Source: Cupriavidus sp. U2
Lineage (GTDB): Bacteria; Pseudomonadota; Gammaproteobacteria; Burkholderiales; Burkholderiaceae
DNA: 64,000 nucleotides
Direction: 5' to 3'
Assembly (NCBI RefSeq): GCF_009663685.2
Contig: NZ_RCOG02000012.1
Location: 248,846-312,845 of the forward strand
In this document: one piece after another, positions 43,341 to 51,645 of the stretch
Layout: the number at the start of each line of letters is the position of its first letter
How positions within the stretch are numbered: the stretch's first letter is position 1
Made by a program: the position numbers and the translations under genes
Notes under the pieces: generated by a model
Databases searched by the model: none
The model's input: the letters and a program-made list of their open reading frames with translations, nothing else
Told to the model about the DNA's origin: nothing

Positions 43341-44243
43341 GTGATCCATCGCCCGACCATCCGCCCCCTTATGCGCCCGACCATCCTGCTGGTGGCCCCA
43401 ACGTTCTACGACGTGTCGTACAGCATCAATCCGTGGATGGACCCCGACGCCTGGGCGCGCGACCCCGGCGGCATGCATCGGCGCGCGCTGGCGTCGTTCG
43501 ACGCGCTGCACGATGCGCTGGGCCGTGCCGGGTTTGCCGTGGAAGTGGCCGAGGGTGTGGCGGGCCAGCCCGACATGGTGTTCCCGGCCAATGCCGCCGT
43601 GGTGCTCGATGGCAAGGCGGTGCTGGCGCGCTTTCGCTACCCGCAGCGGCGCGGCGAGGAACAGCCGTTCGCGGCGATCTTCGACGACCTGCGCGCGCGC
43701 GGCCTGATCGACAGCGTGGCACTGCTGCCCGACGGCTGTTTTCAGGAGGGCGCGGGCGATTGCATCTGGGACGCGCGGCGCGGCCATTTCTGGGCCGGCT
43801 ACGGCCCGCGCTCGTCGCGCGAGGCAGCCGACGCCATGGCGCGCGAATTCGACCAGGAGGTGGTGGCGCTGGAACTGGCCACCGAGCAGAGCTATCACCT
43901 CGACGTGTGCTTCTGTCCGCTATCGGGCGGCGAAGTGCTGTACTACCCGCCGGCCTTCACCGAGAACGCGCTGCGCACGCTGCGGGCACGCGTCCCCATG
44001 GCCCAGCGCATCGAAGCCACCGAGGACGACCTGCGCCACTTCAGCGTCAACGCGGTCAATCTGGACGACCACGTGGTAATGACGCGCACCACATCGCATT
44101 TACGCCATGAACTGGGTCGGCGCGGGTATCGGCTGCACGAAGTGGACCTGACGCCGTACATGCTGTCGGGCGGCGGCGCGTACTGCATGACCTTGCGGCT
44201 CGACCGCGTCAGCACGCCCATGCGGCGTGCCGCTGCGGCATGA
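43341..44243 (+). CDS. ctlX: Amidinotransferase/arginine deiminase-related hydrolase (CtlX-like)
   Basis: A 300-residue protein of the guanidino-group modifying superfamily. The N-terminal NPWMDPDAW and PDMVFPANAAVV, the middle GDCIWD, the His in SYHLDVCFCPL and the C-terminal Cys in LSGGGAYCMTL form the catalytic set seen in arginine deiminases and dimethylarginine hydrolases. It would turn arginine or a related guanidine into citrulline or ornithine-type products. The start is a GTG at 43341 with GGAGA upstream; an ATG at 43371 is the alternative. It is 12 bases ahead of ornithine cyclodeaminase, which suggests an arginine-to-proline route. Confidence 0.8.
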   Translation: MIHRPTIRPLMRPTILLVAPTFYDVSYSINPWMDPDAWARDPGGMHRRALASFDALHDALGRAGFAVEVAEGVAGQPDMVFPANAAVVLDGKAVLARFRYPQRRGEEQPFAAIFDDLRARGLIDSVALLPDGCFQEGAGDCIWDARRGHFWAGYGPRSSREAADAMAREFDQEVVALELATEQSYHLDVCFCPLSGGEVLYYPPAFTENALRTLRARVPMAQRIEATEDDLRHFSVNAVNLDDHVVMTRTTSHLRHELGRRGYRLHEVDLTPYMLSGGGAYCMTLRLDRVSTPMRRAAAA

Positions 44244-44255
44244 AGGAGATCCGCC

Positions 44256-45359
44256 ATGAGAACGAACACGGAATTGACCCGGGAAGCGAACGTGCTGACG
44301 CGCTTTCTCGATGCAGACGATGCCGCCGCGCTGGTACGTGGCGTGGGCGTCCGGCAAGCCATCGTGCAGATGGCCGGCTGTGTGCGCGATGACTTCCTGC
44401 GCTGGCACGAATTTGAGAAATCTGCGAGGTTGGCGAGCCATTCGGCGGTGGGCGTGATCGAACTGATGCCGGTCAGCGATGGCACGCGGTTCGCGTACAA
44501 GTACGTCAATGGGCATCCGCGCAACGCACAGTTCGCGCTGCCCACGGTCATGGCGTGCGGCATGCTGGCCGATGTGCGGACCGGCTTTCCGCTGCTGCTG
44601 GCTGATCTGACGCTGGCCACGGCGCTGCGCACCGCAGCCACGTCCGCGCTGGCCGCACAGGCCATGGCCCGTTCCGGGGCACGCACCATGGCGCTGATCG
44701 GCAACGGCGCGCAGGCCGAGTTCCAGTCGCTCGCATTTCACGCCATCGCGGGCATCACGACCGTGCGGGCCTTCGATATCGATCCGTCGGCCACGGCGCG
44801 GCTGATGCGCAATCTGGCGAAAGTGCCAGGTCTGGAGATCGTGCCAGTACGATCGGTGCGCGATGCACTGGCGGGTGCCGACATCGTGACCACGGTCACC
44901 GCGGACAAGACACGCGCGACCATCCTCACGCCTGACATGGTGCAACCGGGCATGCATCTGAACGCCGTGGGCGGCGACTGTCCGGGCAAGACCGAGTTGC
45001 ACGTCGATATCCTGCGTGGCGCGCGCATCGTGGTGGAGTATGCGCCGCAGTCACGCATCGAAGGCGAGATCCAGCAGTGGCCCGAGGCGCCCGTCAGCGA
45101 GCTGTGGCAGGTGCTCTCGGGTGCGGCGCCGGGCCGCGCGCATGCCGGGGAGGTGACCGTTTTCGATTCGGTCGGCTTTGCGCTGGAGGATTATGCGGCG
45201 CTGCGGTGGTTGCATGCGGCCGCGGCGGAGGGCGATGCCGGCCGCTTCGTGGCGCTTGTGGCCATGCCTCCGGACCCGCGCGATCTCTATGGGTGGATGA
45301 TGCAGGCGGACGGCGGGGCGATGCCTGCGCAGCCGCGCGAGGCCGTCGCATCCGCCTGA
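44256..45359 (+). CDS. Ornithine cyclodeaminase family protein
   Basis: A 367-residue NAD-binding enzyme of the mu-crystallin/ornithine cyclodeaminase family, which converts ornithine to proline and ammonia in the best-known case. The Rossmann region has ALIGNGAQAEFQSLAFHAI, and YKYVNGHPRNAQFALPTVMACG, VTTVTADKT and HLNAVGGDCPGKTELHVDI are family blocks. It is coupled to the preceding hydrolase (AAGGAG before the ATG). A T-rich terminator for the opposite strand begins 20 bases after its stop. Confidence 0.88.
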   Translation: MRTNTELTREANVLTRFLDADDAAALVRGVGVRQAIVQMAGCVRDDFLRWHEFEKSARLASHSAVGVIELMPVSDGTRFAYKYVNGHPRNAQFALPTVMACGMLADVRTGFPLLLADLTLATALRTAATSALAAQAMARSGARTMALIGNGAQAEFQSLAFHAIAGITTVRAFDIDPSATARLMRNLAKVPGLEIVPVRSVRDALAGADIVTTVTADKTRATILTPDMVQPGMHLNAVGGDCPGKTELHVDILRGARIVVEYAPQSRIEGEIQQWPEAPVSELWQVLSGAAPGRAHAGEVTVFDSVGFALEDYAALRWLHAAAAEGDAGRFVALVAMPPDPRDLYGWMMQADGGAMPAQPREAVASA

Positions 45360-45370
45360 TGGCCGCGCCA

Positions 45371-45401
45371 TAAAAAAAAAGCCCGGACGCGGTGTCCGGG
45401 C
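45371..45401 (-). terminator. Intrinsic terminator of the HTH/pseudo-receiver gene
   Basis: On the minus strand GCCCGGAC-N5-GTCCGGGC forms an 8-bp GC stem (45381-45401) followed at once by nine Ts (the A run at 45372-45380). It is 27 bases past the stop of the minus-strand gene ending at 45429. On the plus strand, after the ornithine cyclodeaminase gene, there is a hairpin but no T run. Confidence 0.85.
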
Positions 45402-45428
45402 CGTTGCACATCGAACCTTAATGAAACC

Positions 45429-46028
45429 TTAAGCGCCGGTGCGCCCCATCATCAGCTGGGCACGCAGGAAGCCCTTGATTTCCTCCAGCGACGGTGTCTT
45501 CAGGAACACCATGATGCCCCATTGCTGCAGGGCGTCCGCCACGCCGTCGTAGGCCTGGCGATTGGTGATGACCGCGAAGATCACGCGCTGCCGCGAGAAG
45601 AAGTTCTGCAGTTTTTCGATCGTGGCGGATTCCGCGTCGTTGAGTTCCTCCACGTAGTAGAGCACCACGCGAGGTCGCGCATCGACCGAAGTAATGACCG
45701 TGTCCACCACGTCCTCCAGTACCTGGGTCTTCAGCGGCAGCGACCATTTGCCCAGCTGGGCACTGATGCGCTGCGCTTCGGTGTGGTTCGGGTGGAACAC
45801 CACGAGGTCGAGATTGTGCTCGATGCCGACATCCGGCATGGCGCGGTTTGCCAGCAGGCGATGCACGGTTTCCTTGTGGATGCGCCGGTGGCCGCCATTG
45901 GTTTTCCAGGCGCCAAGTTCACCGCGTTCCACCATTTTCTGGACGGTGCCCAGCGATACGTTGAGAAGTTTTGCAGCGGTTCGCGTGCTGTAGTACGGCT
46001 TTTCAGCCAGTTCTGGATCCAGTTTCAT
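45429..46028 (-). CDS. Excisionase-type HTH protein with receiver-like C-terminal domain
   Basis: A 199-residue protein. Residues 12-60 form a MerR/excisionase-type helix-turn-helix with wing (YYSTRTAAKLLNVSLGTVQKM and TNGGHRRI). Residues 70-195 look like a response-regulator receiver fold (DLVVFHPNHTEAQRISAQL, RPRVVLYYVEEL, IMVFLKTPSLEEIKGFL), but at the acceptor strand there is no clear Asp-x-x-x-P and only the K-P pair remains near the end. It may be a DNA-binding regulator switched by protein contacts, not phosphorylation. Start ATG at 46028 has a weak SD. Its own strong terminator follows. Confidence 0.7.
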   Translation of the reverse strand: MKLDPELAEKPYYSTRTAAKLLNVSLGTVQKMVERGELGAWKTNGGHRRIHKETVHRLLANRAMPDVGIEHNLDLVVFHPNHTEAQRISAQLGKWSLPLKTQVLEDVVDTVITSVDARPRVVLYYVEELNDAESATIEKLQNFFSRQRVIFAVITNRQAYDGVADALQQWGIMVFLKTPSLEEIKGFLRAQLMMGRTGA

Positions 46029-46525
46029 CCAATCACCCGTAGTGTCGATCAGCAGCACAGCACGACTGGCGTGCCGCACGGGCGTCCTCGGACACGCCAC
46101 GTCGGTCAAATGACCGGGCTGCTGTTTTTACTGACCCTGATTGCTGTCGACCCGCTCCCCGGCCGGTCTTTGTTGCTTTGTTCCTGTTGACGTAGCAACG
46201 GCTTCAGGTAGCCGTGCCCGCTTGCTGCAGTGGCGATCTTTGTCGCCTGGCCAGCCATCGCCGCGACGCTTGTGGCGCCGCCCGCTTGCCGGATGCCAAT
46301 AGTATGGCTTCAAGATGATTCGTTGCTACAGGGAAAGCAATGATTGGCGTCACACTTTTGTTGTTTAACGAACATCGTTGCAATTCGGTAGACAGCGATG
46401 GACAAACGGAATGACGGCCGACATTTATGCCGCAGGCGTCGCGTACCGGATCAACAGACTGCGCACGCGACGGTCAGGTTCCCTGGTTATATACATTTGA
46501 CACATTTGCGTCCGTGGCGTTGTAC
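46029..46525. other. Intergenic region without gene, upstream of the HTH/pseudo-receiver gene
   Basis: About 500 bases separate this gene from dctD; all flanking transcription is leftward. Short open frames here overlap on both strands and have no family likeness. An inverted repeat CGGTCA-AA-TGACCG at 46103-46116 lies 75-88 bases upstream of the start at 46028 and could be an operator. I see no clear terminator after dctD. The stretch 46310-46420 is more AT-rich than the surrounding DNA. Confidence 0.55.
46103..46116. promoter_or_regulatory. CGGTCA-AA-TGACCG dyad upstream of the HTH/pseudo-receiver gene
   Basis: Perfect six-base arms with a two-base centre, 75-88 bases upstream of the start codon at 46028. 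It could be an autoregulatory site for the adjacent DNA-binding protein. That function is inference. Confidence 0.3.
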
Positions 46526-47902
46526 TCAGCTTGCGCCGCCGCTCGACAGACCATACTTGCGCACCTTGTCGAACAACGTGGTCTTGGCCACGCCCAGCGC
46601 CTCGCCGGCACGCGTCAGGTTGCCGGCGTGACGTCGCAAGGCATCGGCGATCAACGCACGTTCGAACTGCTCCACGGCCTGGGGCAACGGCAGCGCCTCG
46701 GGCGCGGCGCCGCCCTGCGCGGGATCGCAGCCCAGCCCCAGCACATGGCGTTCGGCCAGGTTGCGCAGTTCGCGCACGTTGCCGGGCCACGGGTAGGCCA
46801 CCAGGGCCGCCATTTCGGCCGGCGTGGGCGGTACGGCCTCGCGTTCGAAGCGCAACGCGGCCTGCGCCAGAAAGTGTTCGAACAGCAACGGCACGTCTTC
46901 GCGGCGTTCGCGCAGCGGCGGCAGTTCGAGCGTGACCACGTTCAGGCGATAGTAGAGATCGGCGCGGAATTGACTGGCATCGGCCAGCGCGCGCAGGTCG
47001 GCCTTGGTGGCTGCCACCACGCGCGTGTTCACCGGCACCGGCTGGTTCGACCCGAGCCGCTCCACCACGCGCTCCTGCAGCACACGCAGCAGTTTGATCT
47101 GCATCGGCATCGGCATGCTCTCGATCTCGTCGAGGAACAGCGTGCCGCCTTCAGCGTGCTCGATCTTGCCGATCCGGCGTTTGGCCGCGCCCGTGAACGC
47201 GCCCGCCTCGTGGCCGAAGATTTCGGACTCGAACAGCTGTTCGGGCAGGCCGCCACAGTTGATCGGCACGAAGTGTTTTGCCCGGCGCCCGCTGGCTTCG
47301 TGCAGCCAGCGCGCCACCAGTTCCTTGCCGGTACCGGTTTCGCCGTGGATCAGCACGTTGGCCGCCGTGTCGCCAACGCCGGCGATCATCTGGCGCAGCC
47401 GCTCGATGGCCGGCGAATGGCCGATCAGCCGCGCGGCCAGGCCCTCGCGGCCTGCCAGACGGGCGCGCAGGTCGGCCACTTCCAGGGCCAGCCGGCGCTT
47501 GTCCAGCGCACGGCGGCAGGTGGCCACGAGCCGCTCCGGCGAGAACGGCTTTTCAAGAAAGTCGTAGGCGCCTTGTTTCATGGCCTGTACCGCCAGCGAT
47601 ACGTCGCCATGGCCGGTGATCATGATCACGGGCAACGCGGCATCGCGCGCGCCAAGTTCGCGCAGCAGGGCCATGCCGTCGGCGCCGGGCAGGTGGATGT
47701 CGCTGACGACGATGCCGGCAAAACCGGCCTCTGCCTCGCGCAGCGCGGCTTCCGCGCTGCCCACGGCGCGCGTGGCGATACCTTCGAGCCTGAGCGCCTG
47801 TTCGCAGCCCAGCCGCACGTCGGCATCGTCTTCGACGATCAGCACCGTCAGGGCGGCGTGGGCGCCGGCCGCTTCGATGACGTGGCTCGGTTCAGCCGAC
47901 AT
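46526..47902 (-). CDS. dctD: DctD, NtrC-type response regulator for C4-dicarboxylate uptake
   Basis: A 458-residue regulator. The receiver domain has acceptor Asp68 (VSDIHLP) and Lys118 (FLEKPF). The AAA+ domain shows GETGTGKE (187-194) and the sigma-54 loop GAFTGA (234-239). The C-terminus has a Fis-type HTH (GNLTRAGEALGVAKTTLFDKV). DctB phosphorylates it and it activates dctA from sigma-54; two matching enhancer sites and a -24/-12 promoter lie upstream of dctA. Its start overlaps the dctB stop by 11 bases. Confidence 0.93.
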   Translation of the reverse strand: MSAEPSHVIEAAGAHAALTVLIVEDDADVRLGCEQALRLEGIATRAVGSAEAALREAEAGFAGIVVSDIHLPGADGMALLRELGARDAALPVIMITGHGDVSLAVQAMKQGAYDFLEKPFSPERLVATCRRALDKRRLALEVADLRARLAGREGLAARLIGHSPAIERLRQMIAGVGDTAANVLIHGETGTGKELVARWLHEASGRRAKHFVPINCGGLPEQLFESEIFGHEAGAFTGAAKRRIGKIEHAEGGTLFLDEIESMPMPMQIKLLRVLQERVVERLGSNQPVPVNTRVVAATKADLRALADASQFRADLYYRLNVVTLELPPLRERREDVPLLFEHFLAQAALRFEREAVPPTPAEMAALVAYPWPGNVRELRNLAERHVLGLGCDPAQGGAAPEALPLPQAVEQFERALIADALRRHAGNLTRAGEALGVAKTTLFDKVRKYGLSSGGAS

Positions 47903-49784
47903 GGCGCAGTTCCTCGGTAACGCGCGGCAGGGCGACCGTGAAGCAGGCGCCGCCGTCGGGGTGATTGATGGCGGTCAGGGTGCCGCCGTTTTCGCTCAGG
48001 ATGCCGGCCGACAGCGTCAGCCCCAGCCCCAGGCCTTCGCCGGCGGGCTTGGTGGTGAAGAACGGCTCGAACAACCGCGCAAACGCGGTCTCCGAAAGCC
48101 CTGGCCCGTTGTCGCGCACGGTCAGGTGGATCATGCCGCCCGACTCGTAGGCGTGCAGCGACAGGCGCGGGTCTTGCCGGCCCTTCAGCGCATCGAGCGC
48201 ATTGCCGATCAGGTTCACCAGCACCTGCTCCAGACGGTTCGGGTCGCAGCGCACGGTCAGGCAGGCGTCGATATCGCGCTCGATGCGCGGGCCCACGTCG
48301 GCCACGCGCGTTTCCAGCAGGAACAGCGCGTTGTCCACGGCATCGGGCAGCCGGGCGCTGTGGCCCTGGCCAGCGGCGGGATTGCGCGCGAACGACTTCA
48401 GCGCGCCGGTGATACGGCCCATGCGCTCCACCAGGCCGATGATCCGTTCGAGGTTGCCTTGCGCGGTGTCGTAGTCGCCCTGGGCGATGAATTTGCCCGT
48501 GTTGCCCGACAGCGTGCGCAAGGCCGCCAGCGGCTGGTTCAGTTCGTGGGCGATGCCGGCGGACATCTGTCCCACGGCAGCCAGCTTGCCGGCCTGCATC
48601 AGCCCGTCCTGGGCCTGGCGCAGGTAGGTTTCGGTCCGGATGCGCTCGCCGACCTCGGCCTGCAACTGCTGGTTGGTGGCGGACAGATCGGCGGTGCGCT
48701 CGGCCACCTTGCGTTCGAGCTCGCTGTTGGCGGCTTCCAGTGCGGCGCGCGCCGCCAGGCGCTCGCCCACGATGCGCCGCCGCACGTTCCAGGCGGCGCC
48801 CAGCAGCAGCACGAAGGCGGCCAGCACGCCGGCCAGCGCGGCGCTGTTGAGCGCGGCCACGCGCGCCTGGGACGTATTGGTCAGCAGGGTCAGGTCCCAG
48901 TCGGTGCCGGGCAGGGCCAGGTGCTGGGCCAGCATCGGCGGGCCCTGGCGCAGCCGCACCAGCGCGTCGCCGCCCTGCGACGGCCCATTGGCCAGCGGCC
49001 GCACCGTGGTGAGCGCCAGTTGCGGCAGCGGGGCGCGGTTGTATTGCAGGCTGCGGTCCAGCCGCGCGCGCTGGTCGTCCGACAGCGGCCGCAGCGCGGC
49101 GAGCTTCCACGACGGGTCCGATGCCAGGATCACCACGCCGTTCTCGTCGGCCAGCAGCATCTGGCTGTCGTTGCCCTGCCAGCGGTTTTCCAGCGGTTCC
49201 AGCCCGATCTTGACCACGGCCACGCCCACCGGGTGATCGCGGTCGCCCAGCGGCGCCGACAGGTAGTACCCCGACTCGCTGCGCGTGGTGCCCACGCCGT
49301 AGAAGCGCCCCAGCTGGCCTTCGATCGCGGTGCGGAAGTACGGGCGGAAGCTCAGGTCTTCGCCCAGATAGCTGTCCGGCCGCTGGAAATTGCTGGTGGC
49401 CAGCACCTTGCCGCGGGCGTCGAGCAGGTAGATGACCCGGGTGCCGGCGCGGCCGTTCAGGGCCGCCAGGTAGGCGTTGGCCTGCGACACGCGCTCGGGC
49501 GAGCCGGGATGGCGCAGCAGGGCGTCGATGCGCGCGTCCAGTGACAGCAGGCTGGGCACGTAGTCATAGCGGGCCAGTTCGCTTTCCAGCGCCTGGGCGT
49601 ACAGCCGCATCTGCACCTGGCCGCGCTCGGCCTGGCGGGTCAGCGCGGCATCGTAGGTATAGCGATAGCCCAGCCAGCCGGCCCCGGTGACCAGCACGGC
49701 CAGCGCAAGCAGGGCGACAAAGGGAGCCATGCGGCGCCAGGGCGAGAGGGACGCCCGGTCGCCGTCGGAGGGGGACACGATCAT
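47892..49784 (-). CDS. dctB: DctB, C4-dicarboxylate sensor histidine kinase
   Basis: A 630-residue membrane kinase. Two membrane helices (about 20-40 and 310-335) enclose a periplasmic double-Cache-type sensor that binds dicarboxylates (YLLDARGKVLATSNFQRPDSYLGEDLSFRPYF, then SESGYYLSAPLGD). A coiled coil with AANSELERKVAERTADL links it to the kinase core. The phosphoacceptor His is in AGIAHELNQPLAALRT, about residue 412, followed by NLIGNALDAL, DNGPGLSE and GLGLGLTLS. It is paired with DctD (11-base overlap) and lies upstream of it in the transcript. The N-terminal start at 49784 has a plausible GGAGGGGGACACG upstream. Confidence 0.92.
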   Translation of the reverse strand: MIVSPSDGDRASLSPWRRMAPFVALLALAVLVTGAGWLGYRYTYDAALTRQAERGQVQMRLYAQALESELARYDYVPSLLSLDARIDALLRHPGSPERVSQANAYLAALNGRAGTRVIYLLDARGKVLATSNFQRPDSYLGEDLSFRPYFRTAIEGQLGRFYGVGTTRSESGYYLSAPLGDRDHPVGVAVVKIGLEPLENRWQGNDSQMLLADENGVVILASDPSWKLAALRPLSDDQRARLDRSLQYNRAPLPQLALTTVRPLANGPSQGGDALVRLRQGPPMLAQHLALPGTDWDLTLLTNTSQARVAALNSAALAGVLAAFVLLLGAAWNVRRRIVGERLAARAALEAANSELERKVAERTADLSATNQQLQAEVGERIRTETYLRQAQDGLMQAGKLAAVGQMSAGIAHELNQPLAALRTLSGNTGKFIAQGDYDTAQGNLERIIGLVERMGRITGALKSFARNPAAGQGHSARLPDAVDNALFLLETRVADVGPRIERDIDACLTVRCDPNRLEQVLVNLIGNALDALKGRQDPRLSLHAYESGGMIHLTVRDNGPGLSETAFARLFEPFFTTKPAGEGLGLGLTLSAGILSENGGTLTAINHPDGGACFTVALPRVTEELRHVG

Positions 49785-49982
49785 GCGGATTCGGGAATGC
49801 GGACGCTGCCGTGTGGCCTATCGGGCTGGGTATGTGATCGGAAGACCACTCGCGAATTGCCCGGTGCGGTTCGGCAAGGCGACGTTTTACCACAGCCGGC
49901 AGCCAGCCCGTCCGAAGTGGCGCCCCCATGGTTCACCCGTTCGGGTCACGCTGCCTGCCGCCGCGCCGGAATCCGTAAACGC

Positions 49983-50016
49983 AAAAAGGCCCGGCCGCCT
50001 GATCGGCAGCCGGGCC
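49983..50016 (-). terminator. Intrinsic terminator of dctA
   Basis: On the minus strand GGCCCGGC (50016-50009), a 13-base loop region, and GCCGGGCC (49995-49988) form an 8-bp GC stem followed by five Ts (49987-49983). It begins 22 bases after the dctA stop and separates dctA from dctBD. Confidence 0.8.
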
Positions 50017-50037
50017 CCTGGCACGCCTCCAGCCAGC

Positions 50038-51342
50038 TTACTTGCCGGCCAGGGCCTGAACGGGTGTCAGGCCGGCGTCGTCAGCCGAGGTATCTGCCTC
50101 GTCAGACAGTTCCGGCGCGCCAATCGCGTTCTCGCTTTTGGCGACAACGGTTGTGGCAATGGCGTTGCCAAGCACATTGGTCACGGTGCGGCCCATGTCC
50201 AGGACATGGTCGATGCCCAGCACGAGCAGGATGCCGGCCTCGGGCAGGCCGAACATCGGCAGCACGGCGGCCACCACCACCAGCGATGCGCGCGGCACGC
50301 CGGCGATGCCCTTGCTGGTCACCAGCAGCACCAGCAGCATCGTGATCTGCTGCGACAGCGACAGCTGGATGCCGTACACCTGCGCCACGAACAGCGCGGC
50401 GAACGACGTGTACATGATCGAGCCGTCGAGGTTGAACGAATAGCCCAGCGGCAGCACGAAATTGGTGATGCGGCTCTTCACGCCAAAGCGGTTCAGCTGG
50501 TCGATGACCTTCGGATAGGCCGATTCGCTGCTGGCCGTGGCAAAGCCGATCATCAGCGGCGCGCGCAGCTGGCGGATCAGCTTGAAGATGTCGCGGCCCA
50601 GGAAGTAGTAGCCCCCGGCGATCAGCGCGATCCACAGCAGCGCCAGCGACAGGTACACGCTGCCCAGCAACTTGGCGTACACCACCAGCACGCCCAGGCC
50701 CTGCGCGGTGATCACGGCCGCCACGGCGCCGAACACGCCCAGCGGCGCGAACGCCATCACGTAGTTGGTGACCTTCAGCATGATGTGGCCCAGGCCATCG
50801 ATGGCGGCCAGCACGGGCTTGCCCACGCCGTCCTTGAGCGTGCCCAGCGCGAAGCCGAAGAACAGCGAGAACACCACGATCTGCAGCACCTCATTGGTGG
50901 CCATGGCCTCGACAAAGCTCTTCGGGAACATGTGGGCGACAAAGTCGCGCAGGTTCAGGGCGCCGGTCTTGAGGTTCGACGCGGCGTCGGCGGCCGGCAG
51001 CGGCAGGTTCATGCCATGGCCCGGGGCCAGCACGTTGGCCATCAGCAGGCCCAGCAGCAGCGACGTGATCGATGCGGCCATGAACCACGCCATGGCCTTC
51101 AGGCCGATGCGGCCGACGGTCTTGCCGTCGCCCATGCTGGCAATGCCCGACACCAGCGTGGCAAACACCAGCGGGCCGATGATCATCTTGATCATCCGCA
51201 GGAACACGTCGGTCAGAATTGACAGGTGATCGGCGATCGACTTGGCCATGGCCGCGTCCGGGGCCATGTTGTGCGCGGCACTGCCGACGATCACGCCGAG
51301 CAGCATCGCAACAAAAATCAGGGTTGGCAGTCGTTTTGTCAT
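50038..51342 (-). CDS. dctA: DctA, C4-dicarboxylate transporter
   Basis: A 434-residue sodium/proton-coupled transporter for succinate, fumarate and malate (DAACS family), with eight predicted helices and two hairpin loops. Visible family motifs are IGPLVFATLVSGIASMGD, SSSESAYPKVI (written ATASSESAYPKV here), GYSFNLDGSIMY and ITMLLVLLVTSKGIAGVP. GGAGG lies 12 bases before the ATG. Its expression is probably sigma-54 dependent (51439-51455) and DctD-activated. It has its own terminator before dctBD. Confidence 0.95.
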   Translation of the reverse strand: MTKRLPTLIFVAMLLGVIVGSAAHNMAPDAAMAKSIADHLSILTDVFLRMIKMIIGPLVFATLVSGIASMGDGKTVGRIGLKAMAWFMAASITSLLLGLLMANVLAPGHGMNLPLPAADAASNLKTGALNLRDFVAHMFPKSFVEAMATNEVLQIVVFSLFFGFALGTLKDGVGKPVLAAIDGLGHIMLKVTNYVMAFAPLGVFGAVAAVITAQGLGVLVVYAKLLGSVYLSLALLWIALIAGGYYFLGRDIFKLIRQLRAPLMIGFATASSESAYPKVIDQLNRFGVKSRITNFVLPLGYSFNLDGSIMYTSFAALFVAQVYGIQLSLSQQITMLLVLLVTSKGIAGVPRASLVVVAAVLPMFGLPEAGILLVLGIDHVLDMGRTVTNVLGNAIATTVVAKSENAIGAPELSDEADTSADDAGLTPVQALAGK

Positions 51343-51438
51343 CGTGGGTACATCCTCCTTTGTGCCGGACCGGGCGCACGAACGGCCCTGGGGGAGGGCT
51401 GCGCACCCGGGACCGGATGTCATACGGCGGCGGCTAGA

Positions 51439-51455
51439 TTGCACGAGCCGTGCCA
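51439..51455 (-). promoter_or_regulatory. Sigma-54 (-24/-12) promoter of dctA
   Basis: On the minus strand TGGCACG-N4-GTGCAA. The -24 element TGGCAC is perfect and GG and GC are 10 bases apart; the -12 core has GTGC in place of TTGC. It lies about 100 bases upstream of the ATG. Family knowledge: dctA needs RpoN and DctD. Confidence 0.75.
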
Positions 51456-51526
51456 GCCCGGTTGCACCTGGATACAGATGTAAAACGATGAATACAAAGG
51501 GATTTTTGAAGCGACGACGGCGCACT

Positions 51527-51542
51527 GTTCGGGAATCCGAAC
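51527..51542. promoter_or_regulatory. DctD-type enhancer site, proximal
   Basis: GTTCGGGAATCCGAAC: GTTCGG-N4-CCGAAC, a perfect inverted repeat. Its centre is about 82 bases upstream of the -24 element, the usual distance for NtrC-type sites. Confidence 0.65.
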
Positions 51543-51559
51543 GCGGGGCGCAAAACGCC

Positions 51560-51575
51560 GTCCGGATTTCCGAAC
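51560..51575. promoter_or_regulatory. DctD-type enhancer site, distal
   Basis: GTCCGGATTTCCGAAC: GTCCGG-N4-CCGAAC, a near-perfect copy of the proximal site. The centres are 33 bases apart, about three helical turns, so the two would bind DctD dimers on the same face. Confidence 0.65.
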
Positions 51576-51645
51576 GGCGGTGCGCATCCATGTGGTGTCC
51601 GGCGCATGCTGCAGTGCGCAAGGTCCGCGCCGTGCGCGGGAAGGA

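Larger units (their letters stand above)
51343..51645. other. Regulatory gap upstream of dctA
   Basis: About 300 bases with no gene between dctA and the stop of the GGDEF/EAL gene. It holds the -24/-12 promoter and two enhancer sites listed separately; an AT-rich stretch (51478-51510) lies between them and may help bending. No other gene is seen. Confidence 0.7.

Noticed and set aside
46398-46631. A short plus-strand frame near the dctD 3' end
   Set aside because: Partly antisense to dctD and with a low-complexity, Arg-rich translation; not convincing.
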